Of a DNA stretch of 64,000 bases, positions 1-8,197 are shown piece by piece. A program made the position numbers and the translations under genes. This stretch comes from Sphingopyxis indica (lineage in GTDB: Bacteria > Pseudomonadota > Alphaproteobacteria > Sphingomonadales > Sphingomonadaceae): positions 92,733 to 156,732 of the forward strand of contig NZ_FZPA01000011.1 in assembly GCF_900188185.1 (NCBI RefSeq), given 5' to 3'. Within the stretch, counting starts at the first letter, position 1. Every line of letters starts with the position of its first letter. The notes below the pieces were generated by a model. It made no database searches, had not been told where the DNA came from, and saw only the letters and a list, made by a program, of their open reading frames with translations.

Positions 1-45
1 CGCGCTCGCATCGCCGAGCGAGGAGGCACCCGACGGTTAGGGTTC

Positions 46-1236
46 GTGCGCGCCTCACTCGAGGTCGCCGACATCTTCCGTGCCGCTGGCCCCGCATATC
101 GCACGGCCCATGCCGGGCACCTCAGCCTGCATCAGCTGAGGATCATGTCGGCGATCGAACATTGCCGCACCGCCGCGCTCGGCGGTCATGTCGAGGCCTG
201 TACTGACTGCGGGCACTGGCGGATCGCCTATAACAGCTGCCGCAACCGGCACTGCCCCAGGTGCCAGGGCGCTGCGGCGCGCAGCTGGCTCGAAGCGCGC
301 GAGGCCGACCTCCTCCCGGTCGGCTATTTCCACGTCGTCTTCACCCTCCCTGCCGAGGTCGCCGCGATCGCCTTCCACAACAAGGCGCTGGTCTATGACC
401 TCTTGTTCAAGGCGGCGGCAGATACGATGCTGACCATCGCCGCCGATCCGAAGCACCTCGGCGCCCGGATCGGCATCACCGCCGTCCTCCATACGTGGGG
501 CTCGGCGCTCACCTATCATCCGCACATCCACATGATCGTGCCTGGCGGCGGCATCTCGCGTGATGGGACACGCTGGATATCGGCGCGCCCCGCCTTCCTG
601 CTCCCGGTCCGCGTGCTCGGCGCGCTTTTTCGCCGCCTGTTCCTCACCCGGCTGCGCGCGCTGCACGATGCCGGCAAGCTCGCTTTCTTTGGCAGCCTCA
701 CGCATCTCGCCGAACGACGCGCATTCCTGCGGCACCTCTCGCCGGTCCGCAAAAAGCGCTGGGTCGTCTACGCCAAGGCCCCGTTCGCCGGCCCCGAAGC
801 CGTGCTCGCTTATCTCGCGCGCTACACCCACCGCGTCGCCATATCGAACAGCCGCCTCCTCCGGTTCGACAAGGCCGGGGTCACCTTCCGCTACAAGGAT
901 TACCGCAAGGCCGGCGCCGGACGGCAGCAGGTCATGACGCTCGCCGCCGACGAGTTCATCCGTCGCTTTCTTCTCCACGCCCTGCCGCGCGGGTTCCACC
1001 GCATCCGCCACTATGGCCTCCTCGCCAGCGCACACCGCAAGGATCATCTCGAGCGCGCCCGCCGTTTGCTCAGCGCCGCGCCTCCACCGGCCGCCGACTC
1101 GATCGATGAGCCCGAGGCCCGGCCGCTGTGCCCGTGCTGCGGCGGCACCATGGTGATCATCGAGGTCTTCGAACGTCGCTATCAACCCCGAGCGCCGCCA
1201 CCGCCATCACTCTCATCCGGAACACAGGCGCCGTGA
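46..1236 (+). CDS. IS91 family transposase
   Basis: Rolling-circle (Y2/HUH-type) transposase of the IS91 family, about 396 aa, near the usual family length. The N-terminus carries a zinc-binding cluster (Cys52, Cys55, Cys65, Cys70, Cys73, in CTDCGHW and CRNRHCPRC). The metal-binding HUH motif is HPHIHMIVPGG (His158, His160, His162). The tyrosine motif is YLARYTHRVAISNSR with Tyr256 and Tyr260. The GTG at 46 fits family N-termini (VRASLEVADIF), but the frame is open to the window edge, so an upstream start is possible. IS91-type elements lack terminal inverted repeats and I could not place the ends. The gene seems intact and nothing to its right depends on it. Confidence 0.9.
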   Translation: MRASLEVADIFRAAGPAYRTAHAGHLSLHQLRIMSAIEHCRTAALGGHVEACTDCGHWRIAYNSCRNRHCPRCQGAAARSWLEAREADLLPVGYFHVVFTLPAEVAAIAFHNKALVYDLLFKAAADTMLTIAADPKHLGARIGITAVLHTWGSALTYHPHIHMIVPGGGISRDGTRWISARPAFLLPVRVLGALFRRLFLTRLRALHDAGKLAFFGSLTHLAERRAFLRHLSPVRKKRWVVYAKAPFAGPEAVLAYLARYTHRVAISNSRLLRFDKAGVTFRYKDYRKAGAGRQQVMTLAADEFIRRFLLHALPRGFHRIRHYGLLASAHRKDHLERARRLLSAAPPPAADSIDEPEARPLCPCCGGTMVIIEVFERRYQPRAPPPPSLSSGTQAP

Positions 1237-1712
1237 TCCGGCACGGCTCATCCATTCCCGTACCCGGCGCAGCCCTGCGTCCGGAAGCGGACACACTTGC
1301 GCTCGCCCTGCCCAAAAGCAGACGCCGCTATATCAAAATCGGCCCGTCCGCTTTTCGGCGTCCGCTTTTGCAATCTAAATTCAGACGGTCCGATCTCAGA
1401 TACGTCCGATTTTGGGCAGCAACGGCCAGCACCACGAGCAGCGCAAAACAGCTTTCCCCATAGCTCAGTCCATGCGGCCCGCGGTTCGGGCACCGAAGAC
1501 TTTCCGACGCCTGGCGGCGTCCGAAACTCTCAACGATAACGGACAGGCAGCTTTCACCAGCAAACGGACGAAAGCTGCCGCTAAGTTCCGGCAGCCTTAC
1601 CCACTACTTCTCGCCAATCATAATGGGGTTGCACTGAGCGCAATGCCCATTGTCGACAGCGTGCTCGTCAGATTTCTCGCCGCCGATATGTTCAGGCCGA
1701 GGGAGAAAATTC
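1237..1712. other. Intergenic region, degenerate short repeats
   Basis: No gene is supported here. The stretch holds several imperfect copies of a TCCGCTTTT/TCCGATTTTGGG motif (about 1310-1420) and two related AGCTTTC/GAAAGCTGC segments (about 1545-1590). Such repeats look like decayed intergenic repeats at the 3' side of the IS91-type transposase. The IS end may lie in here, but I cannot define it. The last bases hold the ribosome-binding site of the next gene. Confidence 0.4.
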
Positions 1713-2558
1713 ATGAGCCCCCCAAGTCAGCGGCAGGACGATCGGCAGTATTCCGGATTTCAGGTCACGCAGTCGGAGGGCGTAGACATCGTGACGCTCG
1801 ACCGGCCCCACAGGCTGAACGCCATCGATTCCGCCATGGCGCACGACCTTGCCAACTATTTCAGGGATCTGCGCAACGACGAGGCGTGCAGGGTCGTCGT
1901 GATGCGCGGAGCGGGCCGCGCCTTTTGCGCCGGGGTCGATCTGAAGGCGACAGAGGGATCCGCGCCAGACCAGCAATTCGGTAATGCGGGAGTCCGCGCC
2001 GAACTCGCAATCCAGCGGGTCAATCGCGAATTTATCCTTGAGATGCGACGCTGTCCGCAACCGATCGTCGCGCTACTGCATGGCGCCGTTTGCGGTGCAG
2101 GCTTCGCGCTCGCGCTCGCCGCCGACATTCGCCTCGCCGCGGCTGATACCCGAATGAACTGTGCGTTCGTCAACGTTGGTCTCGGTGGGTGTGACATCGG
2201 CGTCAGTTACCTGCTTCCACGGTTGATCGGCGCCTCGGTCGCCGCCGAGTTGATCCTTACGGGCGACTTCATCCATTCTGACCGCGCACACAATCTGGGG
2301 TTGGTGTCGCAAATCGTGGCAGACGTGGAAGCGCTTGAAGGGGCCAGTGCAGCCTATATCAAGCGCCTGCTGAAGGTCGCGCCGATCGCGCTGCGGCTGT
2401 CGAAAGAGGCTTTGCGTCACGCGATTGACGCACCGTCGATCGACGCGGTGATCGCGATGGAAGATCGCAACCAGACGCTCTGCGCACGGACCGAGGATTT
2501 TCATGAAGCGATGCGCGCCTTTTTCGAACGACGCGATCCCGTTTGGCGTGACGCATGA
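1713..2558 (+). CDS. Enoyl-CoA hydratase/isomerase family protein (crotonase)
   Basis: Crotonase-fold protein of 281 aa expected to hydrate or isomerise an enoyl-CoA in a beta-oxidation-like route. The CoA/oxyanion-hole segments AFCAGVDL (70-77) and LLHGAVCGAGFALALAADIR (121-140) are clear. The region that usually carries the catalytic glutamates reads NVGLGGCDIGVSYLLPR, with Asp161 and no obvious Glu, so the exact reaction is uncertain. The ATG at 1713 is preceded by GGGAGAA; an in-frame ATG at 1650 lacks family similarity. The stop overlaps the next ATG (ATGA at 2555-2558), so it is the first gene of a four-gene operon with an MFS carrier, a kinase and an acyl-CoA dehydrogenase. Confidence 0.85.
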   Translation: MSPPSQRQDDRQYSGFQVTQSEGVDIVTLDRPHRLNAIDSAMAHDLANYFRDLRNDEACRVVVMRGAGRAFCAGVDLKATEGSAPDQQFGNAGVRAELAIQRVNREFILEMRRCPQPIVALLHGAVCGAGFALALAADIRLAAADTRMNCAFVNVGLGGCDIGVSYLLPRLIGASVAAELILTGDFIHSDRAHNLGLVSQIVADVEALEGASAAYIKRLLKVAPIALRLSKEALRHAIDAPSIDAVIAMEDRNQTLCARTEDFHEAMRAFFERRDPVWRDA

Positions 2559-3841
2559 CACAGCAATCGAAGGCAACCGATCCACGCCTCGCGCTCGGGC
2601 TCCTGCTCGCCGTTTATAGTTTCAATTTCATCGACCGGACGGTCATCTCGATTCTCCAAGAGCCGATCAAGGCAGACCTTGGGCTCAGCGACACGCGATT
2701 GGGGTTGATATCGGGCACTGCTTTTGCCCTTTTTTATTCGGTGCTGGGTGTCCCGGTCGCCCGGATCGCCGAATGGGTCGACCGCCCCCGAATTATTGCC
2801 GTCGCGCTTGCGAGTTGGTCGGCGATGACGATGCTGTGCGGTGTCGCGACCAACTTTTTCCAGCTCTTCCTATTCCGCGTCGGTGTCGGGATCGGTGAAG
2901 CCGGCGGGACGCCGCCAGCGCATGCTTTGATCGCCGACCTTTTTCCCACTGAGCGCCGCGCTACGGCGATCTCGATCTATTCGCTTGGCGTCCCGCTGGG
3001 CATATTGTTCGGCGCTGTCGCGGGTGGGGCGCTCGGCGAGGCGCTGGGCTGGAGAGCCGCCCTCATGCTCATGGGGGCACCTGGCCTACTCCTCGCGCTG
3101 CTGGTCCTCATCGTCATTCGTGACCCGCGATCGGCAGCGCAAGCTGCGGCAGCCGACCGTGCCGCGGTTCCACCGCTTCGTGCCGTGCTCACGCACTTGC
3201 TGGCGCGCCGCGCGTTCATCCATCTCACGATCGGAATCACCGCCGCATCGACGGCGGGTTACGGAATATTGGCCTTCACCGCCCCTTTCTTCATGCGACA
3301 GTTCGATATGGGACTTGCCTCAGCCGGCTATACGACCGGCCTGATTTGGGGCGTCGCAGCGGGCGTTGGGACCCTGCTTGGCGGCCTGCTCGTTGACCGG
3401 GCAATGCGCCGCGACCGGCGTTTCGGCGCATGGATCCCCGCCGCAGGTCTCGCGCTTGCCGCACCCCTGTCGATCGCCGCTTATCTTCAGAATATGCGCG
3501 AGGCAGTCATCGCGCTCCTGCTCGTGTCGGGAACAGCGCAGTTTCTTTATCTCGGCCCAACCTATGCGCTGGTCCAGACGCTCGCCCGCCCTGCCATGCG
3601 CGCAACCGCAAGCGCGCTGGTCCTGTTGGTCGTCAATCTGATCGGGCTGGGCGTGGGACCGCCGCTGACGGGCTGGCTCAGCGATTATTTCGCCGCGACA
3701 TCGGGCACCGGCTCCGCCGACGCCAGTGCCGCCGGCCTGCGCACCGCCTTGATCGGGACCGCGACCTTATTCCTTTGGAGCGCGGTCCATTACGGCATCG
3801 CGGCGCGTCACCTGCCCGGCGATCTGCACCGTTCCGAATAG
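2555..3841 (+). CDS. MFS transporter, spinster-like
   Basis: Inner-membrane major facilitator of 428 aa with about 12 hydrophobic segments. The first helix carries YSFNFIDRTVISILQEPIK, a hallmark of the spinster-like MFS group common in sphingomonads, and the loop after helix 2 reads ARIAEWVDR, a variant of the MFS motif. It overlaps the crotonase gene by 4 bp (ATGA), so the two are probably translationally coupled. Position in a CoA-dependent catabolic operon suggests uptake of the growth substrate across the inner membrane, paired with the TonB receptor at 10-12 kb for the outer membrane. The substrate cannot be read from sequence. Confidence 0.85.
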   Translation: MTQQSKATDPRLALGLLLAVYSFNFIDRTVISILQEPIKADLGLSDTRLGLISGTAFALFYSVLGVPVARIAEWVDRPRIIAVALASWSAMTMLCGVATNFFQLFLFRVGVGIGEAGGTPPAHALIADLFPTERRATAISIYSLGVPLGILFGAVAGGALGEALGWRAALMLMGAPGLLLALLVLIVIRDPRSAAQAAAADRAAVPPLRAVLTHLLARRAFIHLTIGITAASTAGYGILAFTAPFFMRQFDMGLASAGYTTGLIWGVAAGVGTLLGGLLVDRAMRRDRRFGAWIPAAGLALAAPLSIAAYLQNMREAVIALLLVSGTAQFLYLGPTYALVQTLARPAMRATASALVLLVVNLIGLGVGPPLTGWLSDYFAATSGTGSADASAAGLRTALIGTATLFLWSAVHYGIAARHLPGDLHRSE

Positions 3842-3853
3842 ACGGGTCGCGAT

Positions 3854-3874
3854 CCGTTGCCCGTTACGCAACGG
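3854..3874 (+). other. Short stem-loop in MFS-kinase gap
   Basis: CCGTTGC and GCAACGG form a perfect 7-bp stem with a 7-base loop just after the MFS stop codon. There is no following T-run, so an mRNA processing or stability element is as likely as a terminator. Confidence 0.3.
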
Positions 3875-3942
3875 CCGTTGGGATGTGCGCGATACCAGCC
3901 CATCGCCAACCCGCCTACGACGGACGCAGGAAAGGCGCTCCT

Positions 3943-5004
3943 ATGAACGAACTGGCTGTTATCGAAACGAATTTGCAGGCGCAGCTGCTCGACGGTCCGA
4001 TCGTGTCGCTACTCGAAAAATGCGTTGCGGGACTGCGCGCGCCGTTGTGGATCAGCCCGTTGACCGGGGGGCGCTCGAACCCAACCTATCGCCTTCGCGG
4101 ACAAGGCGGCCGTTATGTCCTGCGCAGCCGGCCAAGCGGCGCCCGCGCATCGTCGGCGCACCGGATCGATCGCGAAGTGCGCGTCCTGCGCGCGCTCCAT
4201 GGGTCGGACATCCCGGTCCCCCAGGTGCTGCTGCACGTCACGGACCCGCACTATTTCGGCGAGCCCTTCTACCTCATGTCCTTGATGAACGGCGAGGCGG
4301 TGGAGGATGCCGCCCTGCCAGATCACTCCCCTGCCGCCCGGACCCAGGCCTATGAGCAGGCCATCGATATTCTGGCCAGACTCCATCGCCTGTCTCCCGA
4401 TGCAGTCGGCCTCGCGGGATTCGGCGCGCCAGGAGATTATAACCGACGACAGTCGGCACGCTGGGCGGATCAGATCGCTCGCGATGGACAGGAGCCACCG
4501 GCGCTTCGCGAACTCGCGGACCGGCTTGCGAGCGCTCTCCCGGCCCAGCAGCGGACCCGTGTCGTGCATGGCGACTATCGATTCGGCAATCTGCTGCTGC
4601 AGGGCGCTCGAATCTCGGCGGTGCTCGATTGGGAACTGTCGACGCTTGGAGACCCCTTCGCCGATCTCGCCTATTTCCTCCTTGCCTTTGACCTCGCGCC
4701 GACGGGACAGATATTGCCGGGCGTCTCCGGCCTGCCACTGGGCGATCTGGGCATTCCCGACCCACAGGCGCTTTGCGATCGCTATTGCCGTGCGACTGGA
4801 TTCACCCTGCCCGCAGACTGGCAATCCTATCGCGCCTTCGCGCTGCATCGCACCGCGGCGATCGCCCACGGCGTTTTCTGCCGCAACGCCGATGGCCCCA
4901 TTGCCGCCGACCAGCGCGGTCAGATCGAAACGCTCGCAGAAATCGGACTCGCCTATCTGGACGGGTCGTCAACCAATCGAAAGGACAGCATTCGTGGATT
5001 TTGA
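3943..5004 (+). CDS. APH-type phosphotransferase (ACAD10/11 kinase-like)
   Basis: Kinase of the aminoglycoside phosphotransferase/choline kinase fold, 353 aa. The catalytic loop is HGDYRFGN (His209-Asn216) and the metal-binding DFG equivalent is [11 protein letters not shown] (Asp229). It is directly followed by, and overlaps by 11 bp, an acyl-CoA dehydrogenase; the same two domains are fused in animal ACAD10/ACAD11 and adjacent as LvaA/LvaC in Pseudomonas levulinate degradation, where the kinase phosphorylates a 4-hydroxyacyl-CoA. Inference: it phosphorylates a hydroxyacyl-CoA, not an antibiotic. The ATG at 3943 has AGGAAAGG upstream; the frame is open far upstream but that part is antisense-like. 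Confidence 0.85.
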   Translation: MNELAVIETNLQAQLLDGPIVSLLEKCVAGLRAPLWISPLTGGRSNPTYRLRGQGGRYVLRSRPSGARASSAHRIDREVRVLRALHGSDIPVPQVLLHVTDPHYFGEPFYLMSLMNGEAVEDAALPDHSPAARTQAYEQAIDILARLHRLSPDAVGLAGFGAPGDYNRRQSARWADQIARDGQEPPALRELADRLASALPAQQRTRVVHGDYRFGNLLLQGARISAVLDWELSTLGDPFADLAYFLLAFDLAPTGQILPGVSGLPLGDLGIPDPQALCDRYCRATGFTLPADWQSYRAFALHRTAAIAHGVFCRNADGPIAADQRGQIETLAEIGLAYLDGSSTNRKDSIRGF

Positions 5005-6301
5005 GTTTTCCGACCGCTGCAAGGCGCTGCTCGCGCGGCTACAGAACTTCATGGAGAAGCATGTCTATCCGAACGAAGGCGTGATTTATGACCAGGTCTT
5101 TGCCCAGCCCGACGATTTTCGCCGCTGGGAGCCGCTGGAAATCCTCGAGGAATTGAAGACCAAGGCGCGCGCGGCCGGATTGTGGAACCTGTTCCTTCCC
5201 GACAGCGAGTTCGGCGCGGGTCTCGGCAACCTCGACTATGCGCCGCTCGCCGAAATTATGGGGCGATCCTATTGGGCACCGGAAATCTTCAACTGCGATG
5301 CGCCGAACACCGGCAATATGGAAGTGCTCGTGCGATACGGAACCCCGGCGCAGCAACAGCAATGGCTCGAACCCTTGCTCGACGGCCGCATCCGGTCGGC
5401 GTTCGCGATGACCGAACCCGCAGTGGCATCGTCCGACGCCACCAATATCGGCACCCGGATCCGCCGCGACGGCGACGAATATGTCATTTCGGGCCGAAAA
5501 TGGTGGACGTCGGGCGCGGGCGATCCGCGCTGCAAGATACTGATCGTGATGGGGCAAAGCGATCCCGACAATCCCAATCGCCACGCCCGCCAGTCGATGA
5601 TCCTGGTGCCGACCGAGACCCCCGGCGTGCATATCCGCCGTTATCTGCCGATTTTCGGGGTGAGCGATGCCCCGCACGGGCATATGGAAACGATCTTCGA
5701 CGACGTCCGCGTTCCCGCTGACAACATGCTGCTCGGCGAAGGCCGGGGATTTGAGATTGCGCAGGGGCGGCTGGGGCCAGGGCGCATCCATCATTGCATG
5801 CGGCTGATCGGCGTCGCCGACCGGGCGTTGGAACGCGCGTGCCGCCGTCTGTCGGAGCGCACGACCTTTGGCGAACTGGTCGCCGACCAGTCGCTATGGC
5901 GCTTCCGTATCGCCGAGGCGCGATGCCGGATCGAGCAGGCGCGGTTGATGACGCTGAAAGCCGCGTGGATGATGGACGTCGCAGGGAACAAGGCCGCGAA
6001 GGCCGAGATTGCGATGATCAAGATCATCGTGCCGCGGATGGCCGCCGAAATCGTCGACATGGCGATCCAGGCATTCGGCGGCGGCGGCTTCGCCGACACC
6101 GCGCTGACGATGGCCTATGTCTATGCCCGCACGACGCAGGTCGCAGACGGACCCGACGAGGTTCATTCGAACCAGCTCGCAAAGTTCGAGCTGGCGCGCC
6201 ACGCGGTAGCAGACCCCGCGAATACGGCCGGCGAAGCGGCGGTCATGGTGGCGCAAGGGCGCGACTATCAACGATTGGAAGGCTGGTCGCTCGGCGTGTG
6301 A
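4994..6301 (+). CDS. Acyl-CoA dehydrogenase, ACAD10/11-like
   Basis: FAD-dependent acyl-CoA dehydrogenase of 435 aa. The flavin segment [12 protein letters not shown] lies at 140-151; the middle domain carries [10 protein letters not shown] (168-176); the C-terminal helical domain carries [10 protein letters not shown] (261-270) and ADGPDEVH (384-391), both typical of the ACAD10/11 subgroup. In that subgroup the enzyme removes phosphate from a 4-phosphoacyl-CoA to give an enoyl-CoA. The GTG at 4994 is chosen because AAGGA sits 8 bases upstream and family similarity starts there (VDFEFSDRC); it overlaps the kinase gene by 11 bp. Last gene of the operon. Confidence 0.88.
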   Translation: MDFEFSDRCKALLARLQNFMEKHVYPNEGVIYDQVFAQPDDFRRWEPLEILEELKTKARAAGLWNLFLPDSEFGAGLGNLDYAPLAEIMGRSYWAPEIFNCDAPNTGNMEVLVRYGTPAQQQQWLEPLLDGRIRSAFAMTEPAVASSDATNIGTRIRRDGDEYVISGRKWWTSGAGDPRCKILIVMGQSDPDNPNRHARQSMILVPTETPGVHIRRYLPIFGVSDAPHGHMETIFDDVRVPADNMLLGEGRGFEIAQGRLGPGRIHHCMRLIGVADRALERACRRLSERTTFGELVADQSLWRFRIAEARCRIEQARLMTLKAAWMMDVAGNKAAKAEIAMIKIIVPRMAAEIVDMAIQAFGGGGFADTALTMAYVYARTTQVADGPDEVHSNQLAKFELARHAVADPANTAGEAAVMVAQGRDYQRLEGWSLGV

Positions 6302-6352
6302 CGCCCGGCCTTCACGGCATCGGGCGCGTGGTGTAAGGCGAAGGAGGGAGGC

Positions 6353-7261
6353 TTGAGCAGAACCATCCGACGTCAGGCACCTCCACTCGAGGCGATCGAA
6401 GCCTTCATCCTCGCGACGCGCTCGTCGAGCTTTCGCGACGCCGCCGATCGGCTTGCGCTCAGCCCTTCCGCCTTTTCGCGGCGTATCCAGGCGCTCGAAG
6501 CTTTCGTTGGCGTTGCGTTGTTCGTTCGCGACAAAGGGTCTGTTACGCTGTCGAAAACGGGCGAGCGCTATCTGCGGATGGTCGAGCCGGCGATCGATTC
6601 GATCCGCCGCGCAACCGTCGACCTGCAGGCCGAGCGCGGCGGCATGGCGCTGCGTGTCGTCGTGCCGCAATCCTTCGCGATCGGCTGGCTTATTCCCAAT
6701 TTGCCCGACTTTCAGCACAAGCATGCCGACGTAAAGGTCGAGCTGCGCATCGGCCGCGACATCGATGATCTGCGCCGCGGCCATGCCGACGTCGCTATCT
6801 ATGTGGGGCCTGGGAATATCGGATCGATGCCGGCGATCCGCATCGCGCCGATCAACGGGGTTATGGTTTCGGCCCCGGTGCTCGCGTCGGGTTCCGCGCC
6901 GCCGACCAGTCTGGCAGAGTTGCCCAATGTCGACCGGCTCGCCGTCTATCGTCCCGAAGGTTTGTGGGAACGCTGGCTGCGCAACCTGAAATATGATGGC
7001 CCACCGCTCGCGCCGCCGACCTATTTCGAAGCGCAGTTTCTGATGTTCGAGGCAGCGGCTGCCGGGCTGGGCGTGGCGATCGTAGCGCCAATTCTGGCCC
7101 ATCGGCTGCTCGATCAGGGCCGGCTGGTGCGCCTAGGCGCCCATGAAGCGCCGCTGGGCATCGACTATTATCTGGTGTCCGCCGACGAGGCGGTGCAGCG
7201 CCGCCCCGACGCCATCAAGTTCCGAAAATGGATCGGCGAAGGTCTGGCGCGCTTTAGCTGA
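6353..7261 (+). CDS. LysR family transcriptional regulator
   Basis: LysR-type regulator of 302 aa with an N-terminal winged helix-turn-helix (about 12-70; RDAADRLALSPSAFSRRIQALEAFVG) and a C-terminal substrate-binding domain that would sense the inducer. It starts with TTG at 6353 behind a strong AAGGAGGG. It follows the catabolic operon by 51 bp and converges on the lactonase/ligase operon with only 6 bp between stop codons. It probably controls the catabolic genes around it; no operator was identified. Confidence 0.85.
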   Translation: MSRTIRRQAPPLEAIEAFILATRSSSFRDAADRLALSPSAFSRRIQALEAFVGVALFVRDKGSVTLSKTGERYLRMVEPAIDSIRRATVDLQAERGGMALRVVVPQSFAIGWLIPNLPDFQHKHADVKVELRIGRDIDDLRRGHADVAIYVGPGNIGSMPAIRIAPINGVMVSAPVLASGSAPPTSLAELPNVDRLAVYRPEGLWERWLRNLKYDGPPLAPPTYFEAQFLMFEAAAAGLGVAIVAPILAHRLLDQGRLVRLGAHEAPLGIDYYLVSADEAVQRRPDAIKFRKWIGEGLARFS

Positions 7262-7267
7262 GCCGGG

Positions 7268-8197
7268 TCAAGCTCCGGCATGATTCAGTCGCAGACCCGG
7301 GCGCGGCCAGCGCATCGACACCACGCGCCCGATGCCCGAAAGCGTGATGTAGGCGGTCTGCATATCGCGGCCGCCGAAGCAAATGTTCGTCGTGAAAACA
7401 TCCGGTGTCGGTACGAATTCGACGACATCGCCCGTCGGCGAAATCACCGAAATGCCCGGCTCGCCGATCGTCGCGACGCAGATATTGCCGCATTCTTCGA
7501 CCGCGAGGCTGTCGAAAAAGCGAAAACCCGCCGGACGATACAGGAAGCGCCCACCATGGCCGAACAAATTTGCGTGCGGCACGATCTCGCCCGGTCCTGC
7601 GATCTCGAACGCCCAGAGCTGGCAAGTATAAGTTTCGGCGACATAGAGGGTGCGTCCGTCGGGCGAGAGTCCGATACCGTTTGGATTTTCGAGCGGAAAA
7701 ATGACTTCGCGGATTTCGCTGCCGTCAGCGGTCGCATAGAATATGCCGACGCGGTCGCGCTGGCGGTGAAAGCTCTTGCCATGGTCGGTGAACCAGAAGC
7801 CCCCATGCCGGTCGAAAACCAGGTCGTTGGGCCCACGCAGCTGAACGCCATCGGCCTCGCGATAAAGTGTGCGGACCTCGCCGGTCTCAAGATCGACGCG
7901 CTGGATCGAGCCGCCCGCATAATCGCTTGCGGGGCCCACGGGGACATTGATGCCATGGAGCTCGACATCACCGAACTCGAACCCGCCGTTGTTGCAGATG
8001 TAGATCGCGCCATCGGGGCCGACGGCGGCACCATTGGGGCCGCCCCCCAACGCAGTCAGTTGATACCGCCGGCCTGCCGCGTCGATCCGCGTCAGGCATT
8101 GGCTGCGAATTTCGACCAGCAGAAGACTGCCATCGGGCAGCGCGATGGGTCCTTCGGGAAAGCCGAGGCCCGACGCAACGATGTTGAATTCATCCAT
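7268..8197 (-). CDS. SMP-30/gluconolactonase/LRE family lactonase
   Basis: Six-bladed beta-propeller of the SMP-30/gluconolactonase family, 309 aa, normally a divalent-metal lactonase that opens a lactone to a hydroxy acid. Metal-ligand segments are visible: LGFPEGP (Glu), RGPNDLVFD (Asn, Asp) and NPNGIGLSPDGRTLYVAET (Asn, Asp). The start is the ATG at 8197 (MDEFNIV); longer in-frame starts lie inside the upstream gene. It overlaps the end of the acyl-CoA ligase gene by 8 bp, so lactone opening and CoA activation appear coupled in one operon. Confidence 0.85.
   Translation of the reverse strand: MDEFNIVASGLGFPEGPIALPDGSLLLVEIRSQCLTRIDAAGRRYQLTALGGGPNGAAVGPDGAIYICNNGGFEFGDVELHGINVPVGPASDYAGGSIQRVDLETGEVRTLYREADGVQLRGPNDLVFDRHGGFWFTDHGKSFHRQRDRVGIFYATADGSEIREVIFPLENPNGIGLSPDGRTLYVAETYTCQLWAFEIAGPGEIVPHANLFGHGGRFLYRPAGFRFFDSLAVEECGNICVATIGEPGISVISPTGDVVEFVPTPDVFTTNICFGGRDMQTAYITLSGIGRVVSMRWPRPGLRLNHAGA

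Noticed and set aside
55..1185. Long minus-strand frame opposite the transposase
   Set aside because: Shadow of the plus-strand IS91 gene; low-complexity GC-rich translation without any motif.
3943..5004. Aminoglycoside-resistance kinase
   Set aside because: The APH fold is right, but coupling to an ACAD10/11-like dehydrogenase in a catabolic operon points to a hydroxyacyl-CoA kinase.
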